The notes under the pieces: generated by a model
The model's input: only the letters and a program-made list of their open reading frames with translations
Database searches by the model: none
What the model was told of the DNA's origin: nothing
Program-made: the position numbers and the translations under genes
From: JADCRZ01 sp965200945
GTDB taxonomy: Bacteria; Bacteroidota; Bacteroidia; Chitinophagales; Chitinophagaceae
NCBI GenBank assembly: GCA_965200945.1
Contig: OZ241749.1
Span: 6,076,001 to 6,140,000 of the forward strand
DNA: 64,000 bases
Reading direction: 5' to 3'
Shown here: one piece after another, positions 34,960 through 44,700 of the stretch
Numbering within the stretch: the stretch's first letter is position 1
How the letters are laid out: each line of letters begins with the position of its first letter

Positions 34960-36000
34960 ATGAAATCACTACGCGCTTTACAGCATGCCCTGGCAGACGC
35001 AGGGCACCAGGTAGACATCCTGGAGCATGAAAAAGACCTGCCGTTGTTTGCGCAGAAACTGGCGGAGGCGGGCATGCTGCCCCTCAGGCCCACCGCCATG
35101 GACATTTTCCAGGTGAACATAGGAAAGATGTGCAACCAGGTCTGCCGCCACTGCCATGTGGATGCAGGTCCGGACAGGCGCGAGATCATGACGCGCGATA
35201 CGATGGCGCTGTGTCTCGACGTACTGATGCGGCATCCGCAATTCACGACGGTCGATATCACAGGCGGCGCCCCCGAACTCAATCCCAACTTCCGGTGGTT
35301 TGTCGAAGAGCTTACGCAAATGGGCCGCCACGTGATCGTGCGCTGCAACCTCACCATTATCCTGTCGAACAAACGTTTCCACGACCTGCCTCAATTCTTC
35401 CGGCAACACAGGGTGGAAGTCGTTTCCTCCCTGCCTTTCTATACCAGGGACCGGACCGACCGTCAACGGGGCGACGGCGTATTTGAAGACTCCATCAAGG
35501 CACTGCAGCTGCTCAATGCCGAGGGGTACGGGAAAGAAGGCTCCGGACTCCTCCTGAACCTGGTGTACAATCCGGCGGGCGCTTTTTTGCCTCCGGCGCA
35601 GGATACGCTGGAAAAGGAATACAAAGAGGCGCTGCAAAAACAGTTCGGCATCGTTTTCAACAACCTCTTTGTGATCACCAATATGCCCATCAGCCGCTAC
35701 CTCGACTTTCTTCTGTCGGGCAGCAACTATGAGAAGTACATGCAGAAACTCATTGGCGCCTTCAACCCCGCCGCTGCACAGAATGTAATGTGCCGTAACA
35801 CCATTTCGGTCAGCTGGGACGGTTTTCTGTACGATTGCGATTTCAACCAGATGCTCGATCTGCCCGTAAGCTGTTCCTCGCGTCACCTGTCTGATTTTCA
35901 GGTCGATGCCCTGGCTCACCGTTCTATTGTGCTGAACCAGCACTGCTACGGTTGCACCGCCGGAGCCGGCTCCAGCTGCGGGGGCGCTACGGCTTCGTAA
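34960..36000 (+). CDS. arsS: Arsenosugar biosynthesis radical SAM protein ArsS
   Basis: The 346-residue protein has the radical SAM cluster motif CNQVCRHC (Cys58, Cys62, Cys65) followed by HVDAGPDRREIM, VDITGGAPELNPNF near residue 105 and a C-terminal Cys-rich motif CYGCTAGAGSSCGG (about 328-341), all characteristic of ArsS. The enzyme uses SAM both for radical chemistry and as the source of the 5'-deoxyadenosyl group that is joined to dimethylarsenite. It lies in the middle of a purine phosphorylase, glycosyltransferase and oxidoreductase operon that fits arsenosugar or arsenolipid synthesis. No ArsM is in the window. Confidence 0.93.
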   Translation: MKSLRALQHALADAGHQVDILEHEKDLPLFAQKLAEAGMLPLRPTAMDIFQVNIGKMCNQVCRHCHVDAGPDRREIMTRDTMALCLDVLMRHPQFTTVDITGGAPELNPNFRWFVEELTQMGRHVIVRCNLTIILSNKRFHDLPQFFRQHRVEVVSSLPFYTRDRTDRQRGDGVFEDSIKALQLLNAEGYGKEGSGLLLNLVYNPAGAFLPPAQDTLEKEYKEALQKQFGIVFNNLFVITNMPISRYLDFLLSGSNYEKYMQKLIGAFNPAAAQNVMCRNTISVSWDGFLYDCDFNQMLDLPVSCSSRHLSDFQVDALAHRSIVLNQHCYGCTAGAGSSCGGATAS

Positions 36001-36009
36001 ACTTTTTTC

Positions 36010-36969
36010 TTGAAACAGGCCCTCATCATATTCGTCCGCAACCCTGAACTGGGGAAAGTGAAGACACGGCTGGCCGGTACGCTCGGCGACGAGGCTGCGC
36101 TCCGCATTTACATCCACCTCCTGGAGCATACCCACCGCGCCACACATCCTCTGCCTTTCGATAAATGGGTTTTTTATGCAGACCGGGTTTCAGCGCATGA
36201 TCTGTGGGAACCGGATACATACCATAAAAAGGTGCAGCACGGTGCAGACCTCGGACAGCGCATGGCGTTTGCGTTCCACCACCTGTTCTCGCTTGGGTAC
36301 GGAGAGGTGGTTATCATAGGCAGCGATTGTCCTGCACTGACCTCCGAAATCATCCAAAACGCTTTCACCGCCCTGCACCCGGGCGGTGTTGTACTCGGTC
36401 CTTCGGCAGACGGCGGATATTATCTGCTGGGGCTCACCCGCATGCATAACCGCTTGTTTGAAAAGATCGACTGGAGCACCGAAAAGGTCTTCAGCCAGAC
36501 CCTGGAACGCTGCAGGGAAGCGGGCCTGCCTGTTCATTTACTGCCGGTGCTGTCGGATATCGACGACGAAGAGGGGTGGAGGCGCTACGAAACATCGCGG
36601 CAGCCGAACCCGACCCTGCTGTTTGTGTACAATGCCGGAAGCGATCTGTTCAGCACCGTTACAGACTGGGTGCACAAAGTTTTGTCGCCTTCTACTTACG
36701 CCTGCCGTCTTTGTGCCCTCACACATACCCACACCGGCATGAAAAGGGAATGGGCTGCATTTGTTTCGTCGTTGCCGTACCGTACAGAATTCCTGCACAG
36801 GGATGAATTTTTACAGCTTTATCCGGATCTCCATGAAACTGAGCTCCCGGCAGTTTTACGCAAACATCCCGGAGGCATCGATCTGTTGTTGCCGGCCGCG
36901 CAGCTGAACGGCTTTGCCGACCTCCACGAGCTTGAACAGGCCTTGCGGTCGAAACTCTTACCGGTATGA
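36010..36969 (+). CDS. Arsenosugar-type glycosyltransferase (DUF2064) fused to a second domain
   Basis: Residues 1 to about 200 form a DUF2064/TIGR04282-type nucleotide-sugar transferase: MKQALIIFVRNPELGKVKTRL at the start, VVIIGSDCPALT near 103 and LGPSADGGYYLLGL near 133. About 115 further residues follow, starting with NPTLLFVYNAGSDLFSTVTD and including a CRLCALTHTHTG segment and EFLHRDEF. The second part reads like an independent domain. Such a composite is longer than the usual 200-odd residues of the first family. The start codon is TTG at 36010, 9 bp after arsS. The end overlaps the next gene by 4 bp (ATGA). Confidence 0.88.
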   Translation: MKQALIIFVRNPELGKVKTRLAGTLGDEAALRIYIHLLEHTHRATHPLPFDKWVFYADRVSAHDLWEPDTYHKKVQHGADLGQRMAFAFHHLFSLGYGEVVIIGSDCPALTSEIIQNAFTALHPGGVVLGPSADGGYYLLGLTRMHNRLFEKIDWSTEKVFSQTLERCREAGLPVHLLPVLSDIDDEEGWRRYETSRQPNPTLLFVYNAGSDLFSTVTDWVHKVLSPSTYACRLCALTHTHTGMKREWAAFVSSLPYRTEFLHRDEFLQLYPDLHETELPAVLRKHPGGIDLLLPAAQLNGFADLHELEQALRSKLLPV

Positions 36970-37664
36970 TCTCCATCATCATACCAACGTACAATGAAGA
37001 AGGACATATCGGTGAAACCATCCGGTTGCTGCAACAACTCACAGGCCTGCACGCAGACTGCGAATTCATAGTGGCCGATGGTGGCAGTCAGGACAATACC
37101 CGGGCAGAAGCAGAACAGGCAGGCGCCGTTGTCCTTGTGTCTCCGCGAAAAGGCCGGGCGGCCCAGATGAATTTCGGGGCCTCCATGGCGAAAGGCAGTA
37201 TCTATTACTTTCTTCATGCCGATTCTGTTCCGCCCGCCGGATTTACCGATGACATAGCAGCCGCGGTTTCCCGGGGATATGCAAGCGGCTGCTACCGCCT
37301 CCGGTTCGATCATGACCACTGGTTCCTGCGGGCCAACAGCTGGTTTACCCGCTTCAACGTGAACGCCATCCGCTTCGGCGACCAGAGCCTCTTTGTGCAG
37401 TCCGGCGTATTCCGGAAAAGCGGAGGCTTTCGCGAAACACTGCTCGTAATGGAAGACCAGGAGATCATTCATCGACTGAAAAAGCTGGGTAAGTTTACCG
37501 TGCTGCAGGGAGCGGTCGTTACATCATCGCGCAAATACCTCGACAATGGCATTTACCGTATGCAGGGGATCTTTTTCCGGATCTGGCTGCTCTATTATTT
37601 GGGGTACTCACAGGAACGGTTATTGAAAGTATACCGTAGACTGATTCGAAAAAGCAAACTCTAG
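36966..37664 (+). CDS. Arsenosugar-type family-2 glycosyltransferase
   Basis: The 232-residue protein is a GT-A glycosyltransferase of the TIGR04283 type: ISIIIPTYNEEGHIGETI at the N-terminus, FIVADGGSQDNT near 36, SPRKGRAAQMNFGA near 60 and a HADSVPP motif near 85 that takes the place of DxD. A GDQSLFVQSGVFRKSGGF segment follows. It partners regularly with the previous glycosyltransferase in arsS operons and should add a sugar or glycerol-type group to the arsenical ribose. Its start overlaps the previous gene by 4 bp. Confidence 0.9.
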   Translation: MISIIIPTYNEEGHIGETIRLLQQLTGLHADCEFIVADGGSQDNTRAEAEQAGAVVLVSPRKGRAAQMNFGASMAKGSIYYFLHADSVPPAGFTDDIAAAVSRGYASGCYRLRFDHDHWFLRANSWFTRFNVNAIRFGDQSLFVQSGVFRKSGGFRETLLVMEDQEIIHRLKKLGKFTVLQGAVVTSSRKYLDNGIYRMQGIFFRIWLLYYLGYSQERLLKVYRRLIRKSKL

Positions 37665-37667
37665 ACC

Positions 37668-38738
37668 GTGAAGCCAAACGATAAAAACGCCGCCCTTGCC
37701 CCCGACAAGCGGCCTTTCCGCATCCTGATCATCTCCGGCTCCGACCGGCGCCAGTACAATTGTCCGGGCGTGGATTCCAAGTCGCGTAGTCTTATGCTGC
37801 GCATGGCCAGCCTGTTGCCAAATGAATGGGAGATCGATTATGAAGACCTGGGCAATGTTTACGGACGTGAGAAGATACAAAGCTGCAATGCCTGTGTATC
37901 GACCTCTATGGCCCTCTGTGTATGGCCCTGCAACTGCTATGCAAAGAATGATTCAAAGGAACCCGACCTGATGTGGAACATGGACCTGTATGCCCGGCTG
38001 GACATGGCCGATGCCTGGGCCATCATCGGCCCGGTGAACTGGTATGCTCCCAGCAGCAATCTCAAACTGATGTTCGACCGGCTGGTATGCATGAACGGCG
38101 GCAACCCCGACGAAAAAAGGATCGATCACAAAAATCCCGAAAAAGCAATGGCGCTTGAACACACCGAAGAATGGAAAGAGCTGAGCCTTAACCACCTTGA
38201 AGGGCGTACCGCCGCCTTTTTCTGTTACGGTGACGGCGGAGGGGATGAACTGGACGAACAGGGCATTCCAAAGATACTGCGCCACAAGGACTATTTTCCG
38301 GTTCAGGACGAGCCGTACGACAACGAACGCCTGGCTTACCAGTCGCTGGTATGGCAGTGCCGGTATGGAGGGGTGGAAGTGCCGGATGCGCTCTGGCAGT
38401 ACGGACGGGTGGGGGAGAATAAAAAATACAGCGATTCGCAGGCGGAAGATATGCGTGCCGAACCGGCCTTTCTGAAAAAGTTTGAGGAGTGGGTGGAAGC
38501 GTTTGCCGTTTTTGTAGGGAGGAAAGGGCGCGTGCAGCCAGGCAAGTACCGGGCCTACGGCTTTACTGCCCCCGGTCATGCATGGGCAAACCTCAGGGAC
38601 GGGATCCGTTATTTCAGCATGATGATCGGAAAAGCTCCGGAGGGATCATCTCCACGGGTGCAGGAAGAACTGGGACTGAACGACGATGCGCATTTGGGCA
38701 CAAAGAAGTCCGAAGGGGAAAAATTGCGGGAAGAATGA
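37668..38738 (+). CDS. Flavodoxin-fold NADPH-dependent oxidoreductase
   Basis: The 356-residue protein starts at GTG 37668, 3 bp after the previous stop. It has a flavodoxin/FMN-reductase core: RILIISGSDRR near 20, VDSKSRSLML near 38, CNACVSTSMALC near 72 and GPVNWYAPSSNLKLMFDRLV near 120 (FMN-binding loop). The second half has more Tyr, Trp and charged residues (AFFCYGDGGGDEL, DNERLAYQSLVWQCRYGGV) and no named domain I can assign. It could supply electrons to the desaturase-like enzyme encoded next. Its stop overlaps that gene by 4 bp (ATGA). Confidence 0.85.
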   Translation: MKPNDKNAALAPDKRPFRILIISGSDRRQYNCPGVDSKSRSLMLRMASLLPNEWEIDYEDLGNVYGREKIQSCNACVSTSMALCVWPCNCYAKNDSKEPDLMWNMDLYARLDMADAWAIIGPVNWYAPSSNLKLMFDRLVCMNGGNPDEKRIDHKNPEKAMALEHTEEWKELSLNHLEGRTAAFFCYGDGGGDELDEQGIPKILRHKDYFPVQDEPYDNERLAYQSLVWQCRYGGVEVPDALWQYGRVGENKKYSDSQAEDMRAEPAFLKKFEEWVEAFAVFVGRKGRVQPGKYRAYGFTAPGHAWANLRDGIRYFSMMIGKAPEGSSPRVQEELGLNDDAHLGTKKSEGEKLREE

Positions 38739-39595
38739 TACGGCACGTCTTTGATACGATCGGAGGCCCGGTGCTTACGGGCATATTCTGCGTGCTGTTT
38801 GTGGCGGAAGCCGTTGTAAGGCTGCGGCGCAGAACACAACCACGGTTGAAAAGAGGCGTGATCAATTTCCTGCTTTCCTTTCCGGCGTTCACCCTCTTGC
38901 GTATCCTGCTGCTGCCGGCTATGGTGGAGATCGCCGCGCGGAACCAGGAGTGGCGCCTGGGTCTGGTTTACCTGGTGTGCGGAGTGCCGGACTGGATCAG
39001 CGCACCAGTGGTTTTCCTGTTGCTTGATTACACCAATTATCTCTGGCATGTACTGAACCACCGCGTTCCGCTGCTGTGGCGTTTCCACCTGGTGCATCAT
39101 ACCGATCTCGACCTGGATGTAACCACGGCTGTGAGGTTTCATTTTGGCGAGATCATAGGCTCGGTGTTTTTCAGGGGCATGGCCGTGTTGATTGTTGGGG
39201 CGTCGCCACTGACCGTTCTGGTGTATGAAATCGTGTTTGAAGCGGCCACCCAGTTCCATCACAGCAACCTGAAACTGCCGGTGGCGCTGGAAAGAAGCCT
39301 GAACCTGTTGTTTGTAACGCCCCGGATGCACGGCATACACCATTCGGTATACCGCAATGAGACCGACTCAAATTACTCCGTGATATTTTCGTGGTGGGAC
39401 CGCCTCCACCGGACCATTCACCTGAAGGTGCCGCAGCAGGCGGTTACCATCGGCGTGCCTTCGTACCATGACCCGCACGAGCTTACCATCGGTTATCTAA
39501 TACAGTTACCTTTCACCCGCATACGCCAATGGGAAAAAGATTTTGAACACAGAGCCGGGCCGAACGAAGAGGATGACCCCGGGGTGCAGGAATAA
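38735..39595 (+). CDS. Sterol desaturase/fatty-acid hydroxylase family membrane protein
   Basis: From the ATG at 38735 the protein is 286 residues; the ATGA overlap with the previous stop supports this start over the open frame that reaches 38489. It has membrane segments near 8-25, 45-65 and 80-105 and the histidine boxes of the family: HVLNH near 115, HLVHHTD near 130, QFHHSN near 190 and MHGIHHS near 213. The enzymes use a di-iron centre to hydroxylate or desaturate lipids. In this operon it may act on the lipid part of an arsenolipid. It seems to be the last gene; I see no clear terminator. Confidence 0.88.
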   Translation: MIRHVFDTIGGPVLTGIFCVLFVAEAVVRLRRRTQPRLKRGVINFLLSFPAFTLLRILLLPAMVEIAARNQEWRLGLVYLVCGVPDWISAPVVFLLLDYTNYLWHVLNHRVPLLWRFHLVHHTDLDLDVTTAVRFHFGEIIGSVFFRGMAVLIVGASPLTVLVYEIVFEAATQFHHSNLKLPVALERSLNLLFVTPRMHGIHHSVYRNETDSNYSVIFSWWDRLHRTIHLKVPQQAVTIGVPSYHDPHELTIGYLIQLPFTRIRQWEKDFEHRAGPNEEDDPGVQE

Positions 39596-39663
39596 ATGGC
39601 ATAATTTTATGTCTGCACAATCCTGACCTTGTCTAAAGAACCGTTTATTTGTAAAAAATCTCT

Positions 39664-40056
39664 ATGAAATACATTCATCTTGTTTTGATCGCCGGTGCCC
39701 TGATGCTCGTATCCTGCAGTGCACAAAAAAAGCTTCACAACCGGCTGCTCGGCGTCTGGAACGTAAGCAATTACCAGGATTCGTTCGAAGGCAGCAGGAC
39801 CAACCTCGACAATGCCGGTACGGTTGAGTTTCATCCCGATAGCCGGGGCAACAAAGACATAAACTTCCGCGCGATGCAGGCGTTCCGCGACAATACCCCG
39901 TTCAACTGGGATAATACCGGCAACACCGTTACCATACGGGGCGACGCATCCGAATTCGCCAAAGCCTGGATCATTACCAGCAACAAGAAAAACAAACAGG
40001 TCTGGAAATCAACCAACGGCCGAGGCGGCATCCAGCAGGTGACGCTTTCGAGATAA
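39664..40056 (+). CDS. Small lipoprotein, lipocalin-like
   Basis: The 130-residue protein has a lipoprotein signal (LMLVSCS, Cys at about residue 18) and then a LLGVWNVSNYQDSFEG segment followed by short beta strands, as in Bacteroidota lipocalin-like proteins. It is probably outer-membrane or periplasmic. Ligand is unknown. It may be its own unit, since gaps of 68 bp before and 126 bp after separate it. Confidence 0.75.
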   Translation: MKYIHLVLIAGALMLVSCSAQKKLHNRLLGVWNVSNYQDSFEGSRTNLDNAGTVEFHPDSRGNKDINFRAMQAFRDNTPFNWDNTGNTVTIRGDASEFAKAWIITSNKKNKQVWKSTNGRGGIQQVTLSR

Positions 40057-40182
40057 ATTATTTTTCTGGACAGAAAATGTTTTTGCCACACGAGGACTGA
40101 ACCCCGGGGCACTATCATATGAATCAGGGTTCAATTTACTATCTTCGGGGTCGTACTTACTGATCACTCCAATTACAACCAT

Positions 40183-40617
40183 ATGATAAAAAGTGCAGCG
40201 GCGCTTCTTGTGTTTCTTTTTTTAACTTGTGTGATGCAAGCACAATCAAAAGACGAGCAGGCCGTTGCGACGGCGGTGGAATCGCTTCGTAAAGCGATGG
40301 TCGACAGTGATGCCGGCGCGCTCGACAAACTCACCGATCAGGACCTCACCTACGGCCATTCGGGCGGTAACATACAGAGCAAGGCCGCCTTCCTTGAATC
40401 TTTCACTTCCGGTGCATCGGATTTTGTTTCCATCGAGCTTTCGGCCCAAACCATCCATGTGTATGGCAGTACTGCTGTTGTCCGCCACACGCTTGCGGGC
40501 CAGACGAACGACGGCGGCAAGCCGGGCAACGTTAAGATCGCCGTGATGACGGTGTGGCAGAAAGAAAAGGGCGGCTGGAAAATGATCGCCCGCCAGGCGG
40601 TTAAACTGCCCGTGTAA
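40183..40617 (+). CDS. Secreted NTF2-like (DUF4440) protein
   Basis: The 144-residue protein has a signal peptide (about 1-20, ending in MQAQS) and a single DUF4440/SnoaL-type domain: EQAVATAVESLRKAMVDSD, LTYGHSGGNIQSKAAFLES and VYGSTAVVRHTL and KGGWKMIARQAVKLP. The fold is a cone that binds small molecules and in some members has enzyme activity. It lies 10 bp before an esterase gene and is probably co-transcribed with it. Confidence 0.88.
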   Translation: MIKSAAALLVFLFLTCVMQAQSKDEQAVATAVESLRKAMVDSDAGALDKLTDQDLTYGHSGGNIQSKAAFLESFTSGASDFVSIELSAQTIHVYGSTAVVRHTLAGQTNDGGKPGNVKIAVMTVWQKEKGGWKMIARQAVKLPV

Positions 40618-40627
40618 GCCGCCCTGT

Positions 40628-41578
40628 ATGTTGTTTCCCTTCAACTTCCCAAAATTTTTTGCCCTTTGCTGCATGCTCCTGCTGCTGGCCTGTTCGGCGC
40701 GCAGGGAAAAACCGGCAGAGCCACCTTCCTTGCCGCCTGCAGAGGGTCAGCCGCCGGGCAAAGTGATCGAGAACGCGGTGGTAAAAAGCGGCATCCTGAA
40801 AAAGGACGTACGCTACAGCGTGTATCTGCCCGCAGATTATACCGGATCTGCCAGAAGCTATCCGGTGGTTTACCTGCTTCATGGTTATACGGATGATAAC
40901 ACCACCTGGGTGCAGTCGGGCGAAGTTAACCGCTATGCCGACAAAGCGATCGGGGAAGGAACCATTCCGCCGATGATCATCGTAATGCCGAATGCCGACT
41001 CTACCTGGTATGTGAATTCTTACGACGGACAGGTGAGATACGAGGACTTTTTTCTGCAGGAATTTATTCCATCCATCGAAAAGACCTACCGTATCCGCAG
41101 CAAGAAACAGTACCGGGGCATCGCCGGACTATCCATGGGCGGTTACGGATCCCTGTTATATTCATTTCACCACCCCGACCAGTTCACGGCTGCTGCGGCG
41201 CTCAGCGCAGCGGTGTTCGACGATACTACCGTTGCCAGTTTCGGCGACGACTGGTACCGGCAGGCGCTCGGTCCGGCATGGGGGCGCGGACTGAAAGGGC
41301 AGGGCCGGCTCACAGAAAGCTGGTACCGCAATTCAGTGCTGCGGCTGGTGGAGACCATGCCGGTCTCCGAACTGAAAAAGGTCCGGTACTATATTGACTG
41401 CGGCGACCACGACAAGCTCACCAAAGGCAATTCGCTGTTGCATCTTGCTCTCTTCAACAAAGACATTCCCCATGAGTACCGCGTCCGCAACGGTGAACAC
41501 AGCTGGAGCTACTGGCGGACCGGCATTACCGATGCCCTCCGGTTCATCGGCCAGGATTTCAGGGATGGCGGGTTCTGA
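40628..41578 (+). CDS. Secreted esterase of the D/feruloyl-esterase type
   Basis: The 316-residue lipoprotein (LLLLACS, Cys near 22) has an esterase domain: YPVVYLLHGYTDDNTTW near 78, MIIVMPNADS near 118, GLSMGGYGS with the nucleophile Ser169, then DCGDHDKL near 258 as the acid region and HSWSYW near 297 as the catalytic His. Such proteins in Bacteroidota release acyl or aryl groups from polysaccharides or other substrates. It follows the NTF2-like gene by 10 bp. Confidence 0.92.
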   Translation: MLFPFNFPKFFALCCMLLLLACSARREKPAEPPSLPPAEGQPPGKVIENAVVKSGILKKDVRYSVYLPADYTGSARSYPVVYLLHGYTDDNTTWVQSGEVNRYADKAIGEGTIPPMIIVMPNADSTWYVNSYDGQVRYEDFFLQEFIPSIEKTYRIRSKKQYRGIAGLSMGGYGSLLYSFHHPDQFTAAAALSAAVFDDTTVASFGDDWYRQALGPAWGRGLKGQGRLTESWYRNSVLRLVETMPVSELKKVRYYIDCGDHDKLTKGNSLLHLALFNKDIPHEYRVRNGEHSWSYWRTGITDALRFIGQDFRDGGF

Positions 41579-41767
41579 ACCGGGTGTTACCTGATCAAAT
41601 GCCAGATCGCTGGGAATCCTATTGGAATAAGTAAGCCATCGTACGAAATTGGTATGGCATAAAGGAAAGATCTTTGTTCGGCTGGAACGCTTTCTTTTAT
41701 TTACAATGTTTATCTGTACAATGTTTCTACGGAAACACAGTGGGTCAGAGTGCCGTAGTACGAAGTT

Positions 41768-44700
41768 TCATCTTCTCTTCCCCGACAATATCCGGAACGC
41801 TCGCAACGAATCGTTGTTGATGCCTGCCACCAGGAGCCGCCCCTTTGCTGTAGGAACGACCGCCAGGCTTCTTACATCTCCGTTCAGCACCAGTCCGCTT
41901 TTGACAGGAGGAACCGGGATAAAACTTTTTCCTGTTCCTTTCAGAAAGAGCCCGTAAGAGGCATCGTAACGGCCCGTCATCACCTCGGCCTGGTACTCGT
42001 TGCCGGCCAGCAGCAGGTCTTTGATACCATCGTCGTCGAAGTCTTCACAGAGAATGGAATTGACCGGCGCGATCTGGGCCTCCAGCGGAAGTTCGTGGCG
42101 GATGAAGCTGCCCTTTCCGTTGTTCTCGAACCAGCAATGCGCGGTCTCCCGGCAGGTGAGTTCCTGCAGGCCCCCTTTGTTTTTAAAAATATCTTCCAGT
42201 GTTGCCGATGCATATTTCTCATGCTCGAGGAACTGCTTTTTGACGGCAGGCACCTGCTCCGCCAGCGCATCGCGGTTGATGGCAGGGTAGAGCCCGCGCG
42301 AGGATTTGCCATCGCGGATATAGTAGAAAGGAACCGGGTCGAGGCTGCCGTTGCCATCGATGTCCTTGGCAAACAATTTCATCGGCTCGTTTGCGGTGAC
42401 ATGGTATTTGCAGTTTAAACCCAGGTTGCCGGCAACAAGGTCAGTATCACCGTCACCATCCACATCTGCAGCGATCAGGCTACGCCACATACCTTCGTTT
42501 TGGGTTAAGCCGGTGCTTCCCGTGATCTCAGCAAACTTGCCTCCCGTGAACCGGAAAAAGCGCAGCGGCATCCATTCTCCTGCCACGATCAGCTCGGGAT
42601 GGCGGTCGTTGTCGATGTCGGCCCATACTGCAGCTGTGATCATGCCAGGCAGTACCAATTGGGGAGCCAGCTGGCGGGTGACATCGGTGAATTTTCCGTG
42701 ATCGTTTCTCAGCAGAAAGCTGCGTGGCGAAGCCGGATAATTTTTTGACACCCTGCCTCCGATAAAAAGATCCGGATCGCCGTCTCCATCCCAGTCGGCC
42801 GACCGGATACAGCCTGTAATGGTTTTTACAGACGACGGTATGGCGTCGGACGAAAGCGAAAACCCCCCTTTTCCGTCGTTGAGAAAGAACAGGGGCTGGT
42901 AATACAGGGAAGTGTCTTCAAATCGCATGTCGCCGTAACCCGCCAGCAGGTCGTTGTCGCCATCGCCGTCGGCGTCGAACAGGAGGCAGCCGGTCTCTTC
43001 GCGCATCGCATCTTTCAACGCGAGATCGATGGCGTGGAAAGACCCATCCGCTTCCTGCGTAAAAAACCTTCCTGCGGAGTTGAAGCCGCCTCCCACAAAA
43101 AGATCAGGGCGGCCGTCGCCGTTGATATCCCCGACTGCCACCGGCGGCCCCTGTTGTGAATATTTTTGCGGCAGAAGACGCTGCTGCGCAAAATCGTTGA
43201 ACGCCACATCGAGATGTTTGTAAGCAAGTTTTGTTGCAGTCGTTACCTCCGCAAAGAGCGGATCAGATACTCGTGCCGGCGGATCATAGTGCCCGCCGGC
43301 ATCCTGCTGGCGCAAAACCAACAAGGCACCGGCCCGTACTTGTCGAACCGTCTGCGTGGTAAAGTCGGGCCATACCACCACAACGGAATCCACCATGGTC
43401 TTATCGCCCAGTCCGGACAGCAGTACAGGATCAACGGAAGAAAGATAACCGCGCACGGGCGATTGTTCCAGCAGCTGCACCCTTTCATGATCGTATACAT
43501 ACACTTTACTGCCCATGCCGATGCTGTTGAGCCCTTTGCCCTGCAACGCGATCCGAAGCGAACGGGCCGCTGCGGGTTTTCCCGGATCGATGGTGTGGTT
43601 GATGAGTACGGACGCTTCTTGGTTGATATTGTTTACCACCAGGTCGAGGTCGCCGTCATTGTCAAGATCCGCATAGGCCGCCCCGTTGGAGAGCGAAGGC
43701 TGGTCAACTCCGGCTTTCTCGGAAAAATCCTGAAAGGTATTGTTGCGGTTGTTCAGGTAAAGATAGTTGCCCAGTTCCACGGGTTTGATGGCGGCGAGCT
43801 GTTCGTTGAGGTGGCGGCGCTTTTCGGCTTCGCTTAGTCCGCTGTTGTCCATGGTTGCTGAGAACTGGATGAAATCCGAATTGATGTAATCGCGGCCGAT
43901 GCCGTTGGTGACGTGCATGTCTTTCCAGCCGTCGTTGTTGAAGTCGGCCATCAGCACGCTCCAGCTCCAGTCTGTCTCGGAGACGTTGGCCAGCTGCCCG
44001 ATCTCGCTGAAGAACGGAAGGGCAGTGTCTTTGCGGGGCAGGTTGCCGTTGTTGAGCTGCAGCATGTTGCGTGCATACTCCGGCTCATAGCCGTACGACC
44101 GCTCCATCATGTAGCGTTCGTAGTTCATGAAGGAGAAAGATTCTTTCTTGCGGAGGTTGAACTCGGGCATCATGTCGAGTGTGGTTATGTCGGGCAGTGC
44201 GTCGTTGTTGATGTCGGCGGCATCGGCGCCCATGCCCGAGTAACTTTGATGCCTGACCGAAGTTGCGATGCAGTTGGTGAACGTTCCGTTGCGGTTGTTG
44301 AGCCAGAGCTCGTCGTTCGAAAGAAAATCGTTCGATACGTAGATGTCGGGCCAGTTGTCGTTGTTGAAGTCGGAGACGGCAAGGCCAAGCCCGTACCCAT
44401 CTTCCCTGATGCCTGCTTCCCGGCTCACATCGGTGAAATGCGGATGTCCTGTGCCCGGATCCACGCCGTCATTGCGATAGAGGCGGTCGTTGGCTACCGC
44501 TGTTCCGTGCTCGTCCCTGTAAACGATTGCATTGGCGTTGTTGCCGTTCAGCCGGTAATTCGCCAGGTACATATCGAGGTCGCCATCTTTGTCGTAATCG
44601 AGGAACGCCGCCTGTGAAGAATATCCGGTGTCGGCAAGGCCGTATGCGGCTGCCTCTTCTCTGAATGCCCCATTTTTCTGGTTGATGAAAAGCAGGTTGG

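Noticed and set aside
34978..36147. 389-codon open frame on the minus strand
   Set aside because: It covers arsS in reverse; arsS motifs are unambiguous on the plus strand.
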